Shown here: piece after piece, positions 26,001 through 34,065 of the stretch
Layout: each line of letters starts with the position of its first letter
Numbering within the stretch: the first letter of the stretch is position 1
Assembly (NCBI GenBank): GCA_002633005.1
Contig: NMRA01000919.1
Span: 1 to 64,000, forward strand
Reading direction: 5' to 3'
From: Phoronis australis
Taxonomy: Eukaryota; Phoronida; Phoronidae
DNA length: 64,000 nucleotides
Notes under the pieces: generated by a model
Seen by the model: only the letters and a program-made list of their open reading frames with translations
Database searches by the model: none
Told to the model about the DNA's origin: nothing
Made by a program: the position numbers and the translations under genes

Positions 26001-27369
26001 CAAGACAGAGACCTAATACCTTCCCCTTGAAAGGAAAATGTGACCTCAAACGACTTCAAGCAACTGTCAGTGAGCGCATGCCCGCATTTATCATAAGTGG
26101 GGGGAGATTAGAAACTATGTGGTAACCACAGAGTTTTTCCTTCGCGCGTATTTCAAAAATCCTGAATTGTGATTGATTTTTTTTGTAAATTTCTTCACAG
26201 GAGAAATTGAATTTACATTGTACTAGACGTTGCGAGAGAACGCTTTCGTCAGGAATTGTTTAAAAATGTTTTTGGCGACCTTTCGCGTCCCATGCCTATT
26301 TAAGTGATATCTTGACAACAGCCGTTTTAGTCGTGCCACGGTGGCATGTTTCACGGGAACCGTCCCACATAACCAGACGTTGATCTCTGCCATATGCTAC
26401 CCCAGCGCAACTTAAGTCCACTGATATTAAACATTCCAATATTCCTTTTACTAGTTATTATTCTAATGTGGCACAGCGAACACCCAGAATGTTGTCTATG
26501 TGGCACAGTTAGTCATTTTTTGTCCAGCTTGTTTTTTGCTCCATAAAATAAGCGACACAAATTGATAATCAAGGATCTCACACCGAGTGCTCTTTGATTT
26601 ACAACGGTTGAATTCACATGTGGTCATTGTACAGCGACCCATATTGGCGAAACGACTGGTCATTTAACTTCACGGATCCGAAAAACCGGGCCACTGGCAC
26701 GAATTCGATATATTTTATGTTCAGGGCAATACAATGCCACCATCCGGGGGCACTGTTTTGACGTAAATGACACCGAACCCAATGGTTAAGATTAAATTAC
26801 GGGAGTCAACTCAGACAACCACCAATAAATGTAAAGATTATAACAACGAATCCTTGTCAGTTTTGATTTGATTCGTTGTTGCTTCCGGTTCCTCTGTTGG
26901 AGCTGGTTAAACGTCTGAACTGTGGGTCGGTACCTATGAAATATCACGATTTAAAACAGTTGTTGTTTTCATTAAAGCTATCAGACCAGTAATGTTCATC
27001 TGTTATAATTATCTAGCTTATAGAGGGCGCGGAGTGCTTCTGGGTTTGCCTGATAAAAACATGAACACAAAATATATGTAGTGAAAGTACACATGACAAT
27101 AACAATGACAATAAAGATTTAAACGATAACAGTAAAAATAACAACGCTAATATAAATCGTATAGCCATAAATAACGATAATAATGCGAATGGGATTTTCG
27201 GATGGCAGAGGCATACCAAACTGATGGCGAAGAAACAAAACGAGAAAATATCAACGGTATGGGATATAATTCCAGAAATGTTCAGTCTAATCGATCAATC
27301 GGACGCGTAGAGAATTAGACGTATACGTACTAGCCTCGCTGTCTGCCCACATCACCATCAAAACCATCA
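11995..27369 (-). CDS. PLAT-TSP1-Ig-Thr-rich single-pass membrane protein (novel domain architecture), multi-exon
   Basis: Eight minus-strand exons have matching phases and GT/AG sites: 27369-27331, 25583-25445, 24168-24069, 22387-22282, 17140-16976, 16084-16001, 13758-13519 and 12545-11995. In order they encode a short hydrophobic N-terminal piece, a complete PLAT/LH2 domain, one TSP1 repeat, one Ig domain, a Thr-rich stalk with METTT/ETTT repeats, a transmembrane helix and a short basic tail ending KWSRKH. Boundaries 1-2, 4-5, 5-6, 6-7 and 7-8 are phase 1, the usual phase of shuffled extracellular modules. The predicted product is about 470 residues, on the cell surface. PLAT domains bind lipids or proteins; TSP1 and Ig domains mediate adhesion or recognition. 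That the domains join in one transcript is an inference from phase and order. The initiator exon is not identified, and the gene is not a recognised orthologue. Confidence 0.7.
13248..13439 (-). CDS. Possible alternative Cys-rich terminal exon
   Basis: After a TCTGTCAAG acceptor, and in the phase left by the Ig exon (intron 79 bp), an open frame encodes a six-cysteine segment. It includes VIPIRVCIGGPKDGV, LERCCRPDTTECMRR and NECVILD, and ends at TAG. No donor restores the phase of the membrane exon, so if used it would give a soluble isoform without the stalk and transmembrane helix. It may instead be chance or a relic of a second Ig. Confidence 0.35.
13519..13758 (-). CDS. Second Ig half-exon of the PLAT-TSP1-Ig gene
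   Basis: This 240-nt, phase 1-1 exon between TTTTTTGCAG and GTGAGT encodes GSILWFKADMAG (C strand with core Trp), STVISDLTVNIRTRDDTG and RYNC (E-F strands, D-x-G-x-Y-x-C). With the 16.0-kb exon it makes a full Ig domain carrying both canonical cysteines. The extra CC pair in PDTCCN is atypical and could make an additional disulfide. Confidence 0.85.
13890..14720 (+). mobile_element. Decayed Ty3/gypsy-type LTR retrotransposon, LTR end and gag
   Basis: Within an intron of the minus-strand receptor gene, the plus strand carries a possible LTR end and primer-binding-site-like sequence (ATTGGCGAGCACG, about 13911). A gag-like region follows, broken by several frameshifts and stops. Recognisable parts are an E/R/K-rich helical segment (RQARQAEKQIERERMEHDRA), then LVRTTGEVKPKLPKFD, and then a SCAN-like capsid segment with YATLKRVLLKQYELTE. 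Protease, RT and integrase are absent, so this is a truncated relic. Confidence 0.65.
16001..16084 (-). CDS. First Ig half-exon of the PLAT-TSP1-Ig gene
   Basis: This 84-nt, phase 1-1 exon between TTTTGTAG and GTATTC encodes FLSRPQVKIGCPGGSVTFAC and then AFDPA. GGSVTFAC is a typical Ig B-strand with its first disulfide cysteine. It supplies the part missing from the next exon, which starts just before the core tryptophan. The exon is short and would be missed by ORF-length filters. Confidence 0.75.
16976..17140 (-). CDS. TSP1 exon of the PLAT-TSP1-Ig gene
   Basis: This 165-nt, phase 1-1 exon encodes one complete thrombospondin type 1 repeat. WSDWTNWSSCSQTCGGGT is followed by RNRNRTC and the ending CEPQTC. 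The WxxWxxW tryptophans (possible C-mannosylation sites), the CSQTCGGG turn with a potential O-fucosylation threonine, the R-R layers and six cysteines are all present. The acceptor (TTGACAG) and donor (GTAATT) are intact. The symmetric phase makes the module independently shuffleable. Confidence 0.93.
17665..17939 (-). mobile_element. Penelope-like element, GIY-YIG endonuclease end (left of gap)
   Basis: Read on the minus strand from the gap edge, an uninterrupted frame encodes TCKKCSIQYVGQTQHNL, then HKNISDTVGNHFNSKNH and REQYWIDKLNTIEPHGLN, ending in TAA. This is the GIY-YIG nuclease domain with the Cys pair that ends Penelope-like retroelement ORFs. The 5' part would lie in the gap. The intact frame suggests a recent copy. 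It sits in the large intron between the PLAT and TSP1 exons. Confidence 0.8.
17940..18893. other. Assembly gap (Ns)
   Basis: This is a run of about 954 Ns. It is flanked on both sides by Penelope-like coding sequence pointing outward, so the assembler probably failed in a repeat. Any open frame drawn across it is meaningless. Confidence 0.98.
18894..19640 (+). mobile_element. Penelope-like element, RT and linker part (right of gap)
   Basis: From the gap edge the plus strand encodes IDDIFMIWTHGPQKLDVF (the catalytic DD region of the RT), then FHPTIKFTHDISQ, FLDVTVTLNN, TDKHQYLSYHSCHPFHCKKS and ALRIRRICSEE, ending at TAA 19389-19391. Degenerate, frameshifted linker sequence (KRVPNLR; HNTEWKLECNAEN) follows to about 19640. 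The order RT then linker is normal for Penelope-like elements. The orientation is opposite to the GIY-YIG piece on the other side of the gap. Confidence 0.85.
19650..21900. other. Intronic DNA, nothing recognised
   Basis: This lies inside the intron between the PLAT and TSP1 exons. No exon with compatible phase, no RNA gene and no transposon ORF was identified. Confidence 0.4.
21913..21994 (-). CDS. Candidate alternative first exon with signal peptide
   Basis: An ATG opens MVSADQVSVLWVVLLTAI followed by IEFSTCVHI and a GTATGA donor in phase 1. The sequence looks like a conventional signal peptide. Its phase matches the TSP1 exon downstream, so an alternative promoter could make a TSP1-Ig form lacking PLAT. 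This rests on sequence pattern only; no promoter motif is visible. Confidence 0.3.
22282..22387 (-). CDS. PLAT exon 3 of the PLAT-TSP1-Ig gene
   Basis: This 106-nt exon lies between ATTGTAG and GTAAAG. It encodes VDIKNFNPGSPASWYRFPG and then NGWLFGNMSYQTLLRQ, completing the last PLAT strand (the usual F-x-x-x-x-W-L ending). It begins in phase 0 after HLDY and ends in phase 1, the phase required by the TSP1 exon. Confidence 0.75.
22984..23027. repeat. (TA)n microsatellite
   Basis: An uninterrupted TA dinucleotide run of about 44 bp in an intron of the receptor gene. Confidence 0.97.
24069..24168 (-). CDS. PLAT exon 2 of the PLAT-TSP1-Ig gene
   Basis: Flanked by TTCTTACAG and GTAAGT, this 100-nt exon encodes DNYTLPFDVGDVYKIQI followed by KHDNSGQAPGWHLDY. 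The pattern DVGD-Y-I-I-HDNSG-PGW-LD is highly characteristic of the central PLAT strands. The single leading base completes a codon from the 25.4-kb exon and the exon ends in phase 0, so the two are certainly parts of one domain. Confidence 0.88.
25445..25583 (-). CDS. PLAT exon 1 of the PLAT-TSP1-Ig gene
   Basis: This 139-nt exon sits between TTTCAG and a GTTTGT donor. It encodes YDFNIKTSDLPTAGTDAYV and then YVKLFGTKNESSWYRLP. The AGTDA turn followed by YVYVKLFG is the signature of the first strands of PLAT/LH2 domains. It enters in phase 1 and leaves in phase 2, which matches the next exon exactly. Confidence 0.8.
26560..26790 (+). mobile_element. Second Penelope-like relic, GIY-YIG region
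   Basis: The plus strand reads VEFTCGHCTATHIGETTGHL followed by TSRIR and, after a frameshift, HCFDVNDTEPN. This matches the Cys-x-x-Cys plus Y/H-I-G-E-T motif and downstream H-x-F of the Penelope GIY-YIG domain. A stop codon and a frameshift show decay. It lies in an intron of the receptor gene. It is distinct in sequence from the 17.7-kb copy, so it represents another Penelope family. Confidence 0.6.
27331..27369 (-). CDS. N-terminal exon of the PLAT-TSP1-Ig gene
   Basis: A TTTCAG acceptor is followed by 39 nt reading MVLMVMWADSEA and a GTACGT donor in phase 1. It joins to the PLAT exon as SEA-IYDF. The piece resembles the end of a signal peptide (hydrophobic, then small and polar residues). 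If translation starts at its first ATG the signal would be unusually short, so a preceding coding exon is likely. Confidence 0.45.
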
Positions 27370-27608
27370 CTGAAAGTAAAGAAAACTCATGGTTAATACA
27401 ACCATAATAATATTCTGCGCTTCTTGGTGGTGCCTCGCGATCGCGTGGCAGCGGTTTTAGAGGTTGGGCTAAAGTGACGATGGAACTAATGCAGGTTGTC
27501 AATGAAAATATTTTAAAATTATGATCAGATTGGACTTTTTAATTAGGACTGTCATTGATAATCAATTGCTAAAATAACAATAACGTGGTGAAGTTTCTAA
27601 GCACTCAC

Positions 27609-27656
27609 CATACATATATTCACATTCATCCACGATGACCAATAGAATAAAAACGG
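27609..27656 (-). CDS. Candidate N-terminal exon with hydrophobic core
   Basis: Between a GGTTTAG acceptor and a GTGAGT donor lies a 48-nt exon, phase 1 at both ends, encoding VFILLVIVDECEYMY. The hydrophobic run suits a signal-peptide core, and the phase permits joining to the exon at 27369. No in-frame ATG is present, so a further upstream exon would be needed. It may instead be chance. Confidence 0.3.
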
Positions 27657-27659
27657 CTA

Positions 27660-30090
27660 AACCAAAGGTAAGAGGGACCCATTTTTATCCAACAGTTGAA
27701 GTTTAATTATAATTTTGAAGGACAACAAAATGTTCAATATTAAAATAAAACCTCTCTAGAACATTGGAAAACATAGTCTAGAGTTTCTTTTATTAGTGGA
27801 TAAGAAGTTAGCTAAGACACAAAAATAATCAAAATTGCAGGTAAACTAAATTCACCGATCCCTACGTCATTTTGAAACTAAGGCTTAGAGAATTGGCAGT
27901 AAACCAGTATGGCATCAGTATTAACCGCAAAAATACTTTAGACCTGGCAAAATTGTTATTCCAAAAAATATTCGGATGTTGTTAGGCAAGAAACATAAAT
28001 ATGCACCACAATCAGAGAGTACATGAATGTGGATTTGACCAGGTGGTCATGTCGTAGATCGGTCAAATGGTTTCACTCGAAGTGAAATAATGTGAATTCA
28101 GGAAGCATACGGGTACTTTAATACAGCTGCAATCGGGCATCAAACACAACGTGCAAAACGTGGAGAATGGAGATCTACGTTATGCATGCATAGCGTAATA
28201 GAAACTCAACGAGTGGGTAAACGAAATCATTAACGAGCAAATAGACGAATCTACAAGAAACGTAAATGGGCAATACCATTTGTGATTGACGTACAATCAG
28301 AGAACATTTTGATCAATTGTGAAAAAATGTTCATCCTAAGGAAATAATTAATACAGCAATTGATTGGTCTCACTGGTAGCTTTCAAAGCATGTATCAACT
28401 TCCCCCCTATCTTTTATGACTGAGAAGATTGCCATTAGAGGGGTGTGACGGACGTACGCAGAGAATTTGATTTTTTTTAAAGTTTAACTTTAATTTTCTG
28501 TGAGTTGCATTCAGTTAAAATGTTATGTTTTATGTGATATTTAGTGAAATGTTTGCAAAGTACAACACACTAATTTTTTGATGATATCTTTTATGAATTT
28601 TTTGTCAGACAGCTCGACATAAGTTGAGTTAGTGTGACGGACGTACGTGACGGACGGACGATCTGAATTTCTAGTATTAAATTGTGTGTTGTGACTAAGA
28701 TATCAATTCAGAGTAATTCAAACTTTTGAAGTATTTAAGGTATATTTGTCTCTAACTCAATGTTTTCTTTAATTAAAATGTACCGATTGACCTTTTGCAC
28801 GAATCATCACAGGAAGGGTTATACTAGGAATATACTCTTAGGATTTTAACTTTTCATTACATTTGATTAAAGATATAAAACAATCACCTAAAATCTTCAC
28901 TTCCTTTTGAAGAGGGTAAGAATTATCGATGGCAATGAGAGTGATGATCATTTTGTATTTGACAGCTGTTAGTTATAAGGAACATCTGTTTTTAAGCGTT
29001 AAACAGAACACTTATTCAACACTAATCAGTAAATATGACAGTCAAAATATAAAATGTGAAATTAAGTTTAAAACATTACTAATCACTGTCACAAAAATGC
29101 ATTTTAATTAATTGTTTTTTTTTAATTAGAACTCGCCCTTAGTAGTTGTGTAAAATTATTCTCTGGTCCATGCTGTCGATGGTTCTGATGCATGCCCATG
29201 TAAGTACTAACTGTGATGTTTTTAAAGTATTAGTAACATGACTTCAGTATCTTCTTAAAACAAAGTGCGAAGCATATGGTTTAGTTGACATCATCGACTT
29301 TTGGCATTCACATTTTGATTCAAATCACCCGTGCTGTCTTCCAGTGTGAAAACAAGACATTTACATTTAATTGCATTTAGGATTATGATTTAGGAATATG
29401 TAGAGCTAACTTATCAGATGCTGGTTTCGATTTAGTGATTAAAATGAACAGGTTTCCATCCAGCTCTTCAACTCATGCCTTCTTTTCAAATTTAAAGAGA
29501 GCATTTAAATAATGCCACATCACAGTACGTGCAAGGACAATTATGAATTTCTTGATCCACGATGGCATTTTTTTCAAGTTTCAGAGAATATTCCAGCAGA
29601 TATTTATTCTTCTCCCGGTTGCGTCTGTTCTTCCCGTGGTCTCCAACAATTTCCTCTATCCTTTATAAATGCTAGTTTAATATTCTCGAAGCTCAGCAGA
29701 AAGAAATTTGTCTAATTCTTAAAAAGATTGAAGGATCAAAAATATGTAAGATGACACAATGCAATCATTTGCAATGAAATAATTTCATACAGGCAACCCA
29801 ATAACCCAATACACTGAAAAACACAAAAAGAGTGCCTCCAGCCAGTGAGGGTGTGACACAAACGTTCAATAAAGTAGGTGACAGATTCCTACCGCTTGAA
29901 AATTCCGGTAACGGCTTTTTCGACACAAAACACACCATAGCAGGTCGGAGCAGAAATAACATGTTGATTCCAGTGCAATAGCAACTTGACATGTATTCCT
30001 TTGGGTCTCCTGTTATTTGCGTATACTCTAAAGCACCTTAGGATTTCTTTTGCATGAATATTTTTGTATCTTGATTTTCCCAAAAGATAC
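27660..30090. other. Intergenic AT-rich DNA with GACGGACGTACG motifs
   Basis: No gene is supported. The notable content is repeated GGACGTACG words at about 28448-28457 and 28633-28655, in AT-rich context. The same word returns at 35442-35660. Confidence 0.4.
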
Positions 30091-30720
30091 ATTGTACCAG
30101 GAAGAGATAACCAGGAAGGGACAACTGTTTTAGCGCATTTTAACGTATTTTCAAAGGTGATTTCAAAAGTAAATGTTAAAGTAGTCTGAAATCCAAGCAT
30201 TGTGTTTGAAAGCTTAACTCTTTGGCTATAAAATGACACCACTTTTGTCCCCAAAGACTTCATATTAATGGCACTGGGATGCTTTGAACATGACTTATTT
30301 TACCCTTCCAAAAGATGCCTCTTCCCAGGCATGTACTCGGGCATGATCCTCTTTTTTGAACCAACAGATGTCACTAATATATGCAAATGAGGCTCGCATC
30401 GTCTACGTCATACGACGTCACTATGGCGCGAGCTTCCAATTTGAACCCTCGAGTGTCTATAGTGAATGACTTGAAACGCAGTTCTATCTGGTTGGGCAGA
30501 TCTAAGAAAATTAAGAACTCATACAAGTCAATGTTCAAAGAACATTGAATGGTTTCACATGAAAATACATTTAATTGTATTTGGATACGTTTGCATGTGT
30601 GTATGCGTGGACTTCGTCATTTTGCTTAAATCCAGATTTAGAAGCAGGTGTTAGTCAAGAAATTAGCTGCTCCCGCCACGGTGGCCGGTGTCGTGGCGTC
30701 GCCGGGAAGTCTGATCCATG

Positions 30721-30878
30721 CATGCGCAATTCGACGAACTAATGCTAGTCGCTGGTCAGCTCTGCTATGATTCATGCGCAATTCGACGAACTAAATGCTA
30801 GTCGCTGGTCAGCTCTGCTATGATTCATGCGCAATTCGACGAACTAATGCTAGTCGCTGGTCAGCTCCGCTATGATTC
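30721..30878. repeat. Three tandem 52/53-bp subterminal repeats
   Basis: Near-identical units begin CATGCGCAATTCGACGAACT at 30721, 30773 and 30826. The only differences are single-base changes and one inserted A. They lie about 620 bp inside the left end of the 4,972-bp element, where subterminal arrays often serve as transposase-binding sites. Confidence 0.9.
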
Positions 30879-31872
30879 ATTCGAGACGTGCGGCTTAACT
30901 CGAACCTATACCCGTGTTCTGGCTCCAAGGTCGTTTTTTGACCCAGTTTCGGGAAAAGTTCATTTTAATACGGTCATTTCCTGAAGATTTTTTGGAAAGA
31001 TATGATCCCGAAATCCTTGGCCTATAGAGCTGTATCAAAATTCCTTGTTGAAACACGGCCACTGGTCCAGCTTCTGCAGGGCGGCTGGGAAAATGAACGC
31101 GTGTCCCAAAAAATGCACACACTTCAACCCCTCAGTGCAGTTCAAGTTCTTTTCCCGTCAATCACTGTGCGCGGATTCTACTGCATGACTACACCTTATT
31201 TTTAACGTGGGTGCGCCACTGAGTCACAACGTGTCCAGCCTTTGCAGTGTGCACGGGAATGGCAAGCAAACGATTCGGTCTAAAAGAACCTAAATTCATT
31301 GCACAATACTGGGAACTACAAGCATCAAGGAAGTGCAAAGACAATCTTTCCAAATTTATGAGCAATGACTTGAACTTCTTTTTTGATCTACGGTTTGTAA
31401 ATTTTTGAATTTCATTAGTCTAGTTTTTAATTCAATAAAGCATTTAGAGCTGCCCCACATTCAAGAAATACCCCTGTTATCGTTTAGGGTCCTTCTTTGC
31501 GATATGGTGGTCAGATGATGGATCGAATTTTTGCCTTCAGGCTTCAACTAAGTTCAGTGACGCATCGCCATTTCTTACAAGACAGCTTCTGTGCTGTGCA
31601 CGAATGTTTTGTGTTTTTGATGAATTTGGAATCTCAACTTCCCCTCATGAGTAGTTGGTAGTGTCATGCCGGAGGTTTACAGAAGGTGCAGTACTGAAAA
31701 AAGTGAGGGCTAAAGCCCCCTCAGCCCCCCTGTAGTGCACCGCCTATGGACCACTGGAAAACTTGGACTGAATTAATACGCTCCGAAAAACTTTTGCTTT
31801 ACAAATTTTCTCGAATTTTCGAAATACATGTATGAATGATTAAGTGCACATTTTCAAGGGCACTTAGACGAC

Positions 31873-32041
31873 CTATGCTGCAAAAACGGAGACCCAACAA
31901 TTGTCCTGGCCAGGGCCCTCAAATGGTAAGCCATACACTGATACCGAGTTGTCAATGTTCTCTTGAATTTTCGCTGTGATCAGTATTCGAAGTCTTTCTT
32001 TTTTGTCTTTCCCCAGCCTCACACCTTTGTCGGTTGCCATG
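31873..32041 (-). CDS. Unrecognised basic open frame inside the 4,972-bp element
   Basis: An ATG on the minus strand opens MATDKGVRLGKDKKERLRIL and runs through ENIDNSVSVYGLPFEGPGQD to a stop. The lysine/arginine-rich start and even codon usage look more protein-like than the surroundings. It may be a surviving piece of a protein encoded by the element. No domain is recognised, so the function is unknown. Confidence 0.3.
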
Positions 32042-32225
32042 GTTTGACCCTGAGGCATGCAATTTTTTTGGGGTGGCACTCGCCCTCCCCCCGCTTACTA
32101 AGGTCCTGATGCAAGGAGTCCATCGTTGGTCCAAGGTCAATGTTGTGTTTCAACACGCATTCGTTGTATAGCTTGAGCATTGAATTAAAGGTTTAAGAAA
32201 TACAGTATCAGTTTTGCGCGTTTAA

Positions 32226-32498
32226 AGGCGAAGGCAACCTTTTTTCATGTCATTTTTAGCAAAAATAAGGTTCGTTGATTATCCCAGACATATTTTTCAC
32301 TTATTTACTGCTTTTCGTAATTTAATTGATTACTCGTTGTCTACTCCGGAAGTGACGTTTTGGAAGGCAAGAATTTCGCGCCAATTTCTTTTCATATAGT
32401 CTGACTGTGAGAGCAGTCGAGTCAGTCATTGTTCTACCTCGGTTGTGATAAGTTCGGTCGTCGTTTGCTTTTGCTTAGGAGTCAGTCAACATGCCACG
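32226..32498. repeat. Left long TIR of the THAP element
   Basis: It pairs with 33250-33523 at high identity. Its inner end carries ATGCCACGCTGTTGC, reading MPRCCCVLGC on the plus strand. That is the N-terminal zinc-ligand motif of a THAP domain, pointing inward from the wrong (left) side. Confidence 0.8.
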
Positions 32499-33249
32499 CT
32501 GTTGCTGCGTACTGGGGTGTACTCATTATTGTCTCACGTACAGAGTAAGAACTGTCCCACTTGCCCGAGTGTCCCGCGACACACTCCCACTGAAGAGTGA
32601 TCTGAGCACCCAAATTGCTTGCATCCCGCCGTGTGACTCCCTCGCCACACACCTGGCACCTTCCAAATAGCTCCAATACAAGTCCACAATAAACTTATCA
32701 AACTTAGGCTCACCGATCTGTTCATTGGATGACGAACTGTCCTCTTCACTGGGTGTCGAACTGGGCCTGTATTCACTCCCACTACTCAACATCGCTGCAG
32801 GACTGCTTACACGCTCTGGGCTCAGAGACAACAGCACAGGGCGAATCACTGCTAGTTTCCGAAATTGCACGCAATGGGGTACGTTCGGAGGCACGGGTGA
32901 CAGCAGATGAAGTGCCTCCAGTCAGTGTATATAGTGGCCACAGCTCCCGAGGCTTCTCGCTTCAAAAACGCAATTCTCGGGGTTGGCGACGGAGCACTGC
33001 CGGGAATCGACAGCGACGGTAAGGTACCCTTCTTAAGGCGTTGTTTTGCAGGGACCTTCATGAATTCAGCGTGCATATCTGTCATAATCTGACGGCAGAA
33101 AATGCTTGCCACACACTCGGTAACCCTCCACTGCTTTGTACGTTGCGTGGACGGGTAACGCTGCGTTCTTCACATGAACGAGCTAGCCAAGTACGCGAAG
33201 TGTGTCATCCTTCGGAAAGCGACGCAAGGTACCCAAAGCGCGTGTGAGA

Positions 33250-33523
33250 CGTGGCATGTTGACTGACTTGTAAACAAAAGCAAACGACGACCGAACTGAT
33301 CACAACCGAGGTAGAACAATGACTCACTCGACAGCTCTCACAGTCAGACTATAATGAAAAGAAATTGGCGCGAAACTCTTGCCTCCCCAAACGTCACTTC
33401 CGGAGTAGATGACGAGAAATTAATCAAATTACGAAAAGTTGCAATTAAGTGAAAAATGTGTCTGGGATAATCAACGAACCTTATTTGTACTAAAAGTGAC
33501 ATGAAAAAAGGTTGCTTTCACCT
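33250..33523. repeat. Right long TIR of the THAP element
   Basis: This is the inverse of the left arm. Its inner end supplies ATG CCA CGT on the minus strand as the start of the decayed THAP frame. The CC-x4-C ligands retained next to the left arm are lost here. Confidence 0.8.
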
Positions 33524-33843
33524 TTAATTGTGCGTGTAAAAGGGTTTATAGATTCGTACTGAATTTGTTGCTGCAACTTGTCTCATGGGCCTGTATCCGG
33601 CACGTGACCACAAATGTGGACACTAATTCGGCTATTGCGCAAGTCGACTGTAGCAAGGTGGCCAGTGAAAATGTAAGGCAGTGACAACTCGCATTTCTAG
33701 TCTCTTATTATGAAAACCATTGAAGGCAATTACCAGCACCTGCAAACAAGAATTTGGAAGTATGGAGAATTTCAACAGGAGTTAGTTGTATACTTAGTCG
33801 CGAAGCTACCGACATTCCAGCCACGGTTACTGCCGGTCCTTTG

Positions 33844-34065
33844 AAGCAATTATAGCACATATATACGAATTTTTAAGAATGGCAAGGGTGCGTTTTGTGT
33901 TGACGGAAATGTCCATGGTGTCAAGGAATTTGAGGCATTTAATGATGAACAACACCTAGCAAAACTAACTTCCAAGTATGCATACTGTGGCGGAATTAAG
34001 AAATACGATTATGGCAGTGCTAACTGTAGCAGAACCACAAAGTGTGCTAAAATGGTAGAAAATTA
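33844..34065 (+). pseudogene. Cys-containing open segment inside the 4,972-bp element
   Basis: The frame is open without ATG after a TGA and encodes NYSTYIRIFKNGKGAFCVDG, then GVKEFEAFNDEQHLAKLT and YAYCGGIKKYDYGSANCSR, ending KCAKMVEN before TAG. Regularly spaced Cys and aromatic residues suggest a former protein domain, apparently frameshifted upstream (an EAIIAHIYEFL reading precedes it in another frame). The family is not recognised. Confidence 0.35.

Larger units (their letters stand above)
32226..33523 (-). mobile_element. Kolobok-like THAP DNA transposon remnant (1,298 bp, TTAA target site)
   Basis: The ends are AGGCGAAGGCAACC at left and its near-inverse GGTTGCTTTCACCT at right, directly flanked by TTAA (32222-32225 and 33524-33527). 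The terminal inverted repeats are about 273 bp (32226-32498 and 33250-33523). Interior minus-strand fragments form a decayed THAP protein: MPR start, RRFPKDDTLRV, the C-x-x-H ligand pair in YRVCGKHFLPSDY, and RLKKGTLPSLSIPG as the AVPTIF-like end. A second zinc-binding stretch follows (LELFGRCQVCGEGV... ECVAGHSGKW). THAP plus TTAA duplication is known for Kolobok elements. No catalytic transposase core remains. Confidence 0.7.

Noticed and set aside
30721-30878. CRISPR-like repeat array
   Set aside because: Units are contiguous 52/53-bp tandem copies with no spacers, in a eukaryotic transposon.
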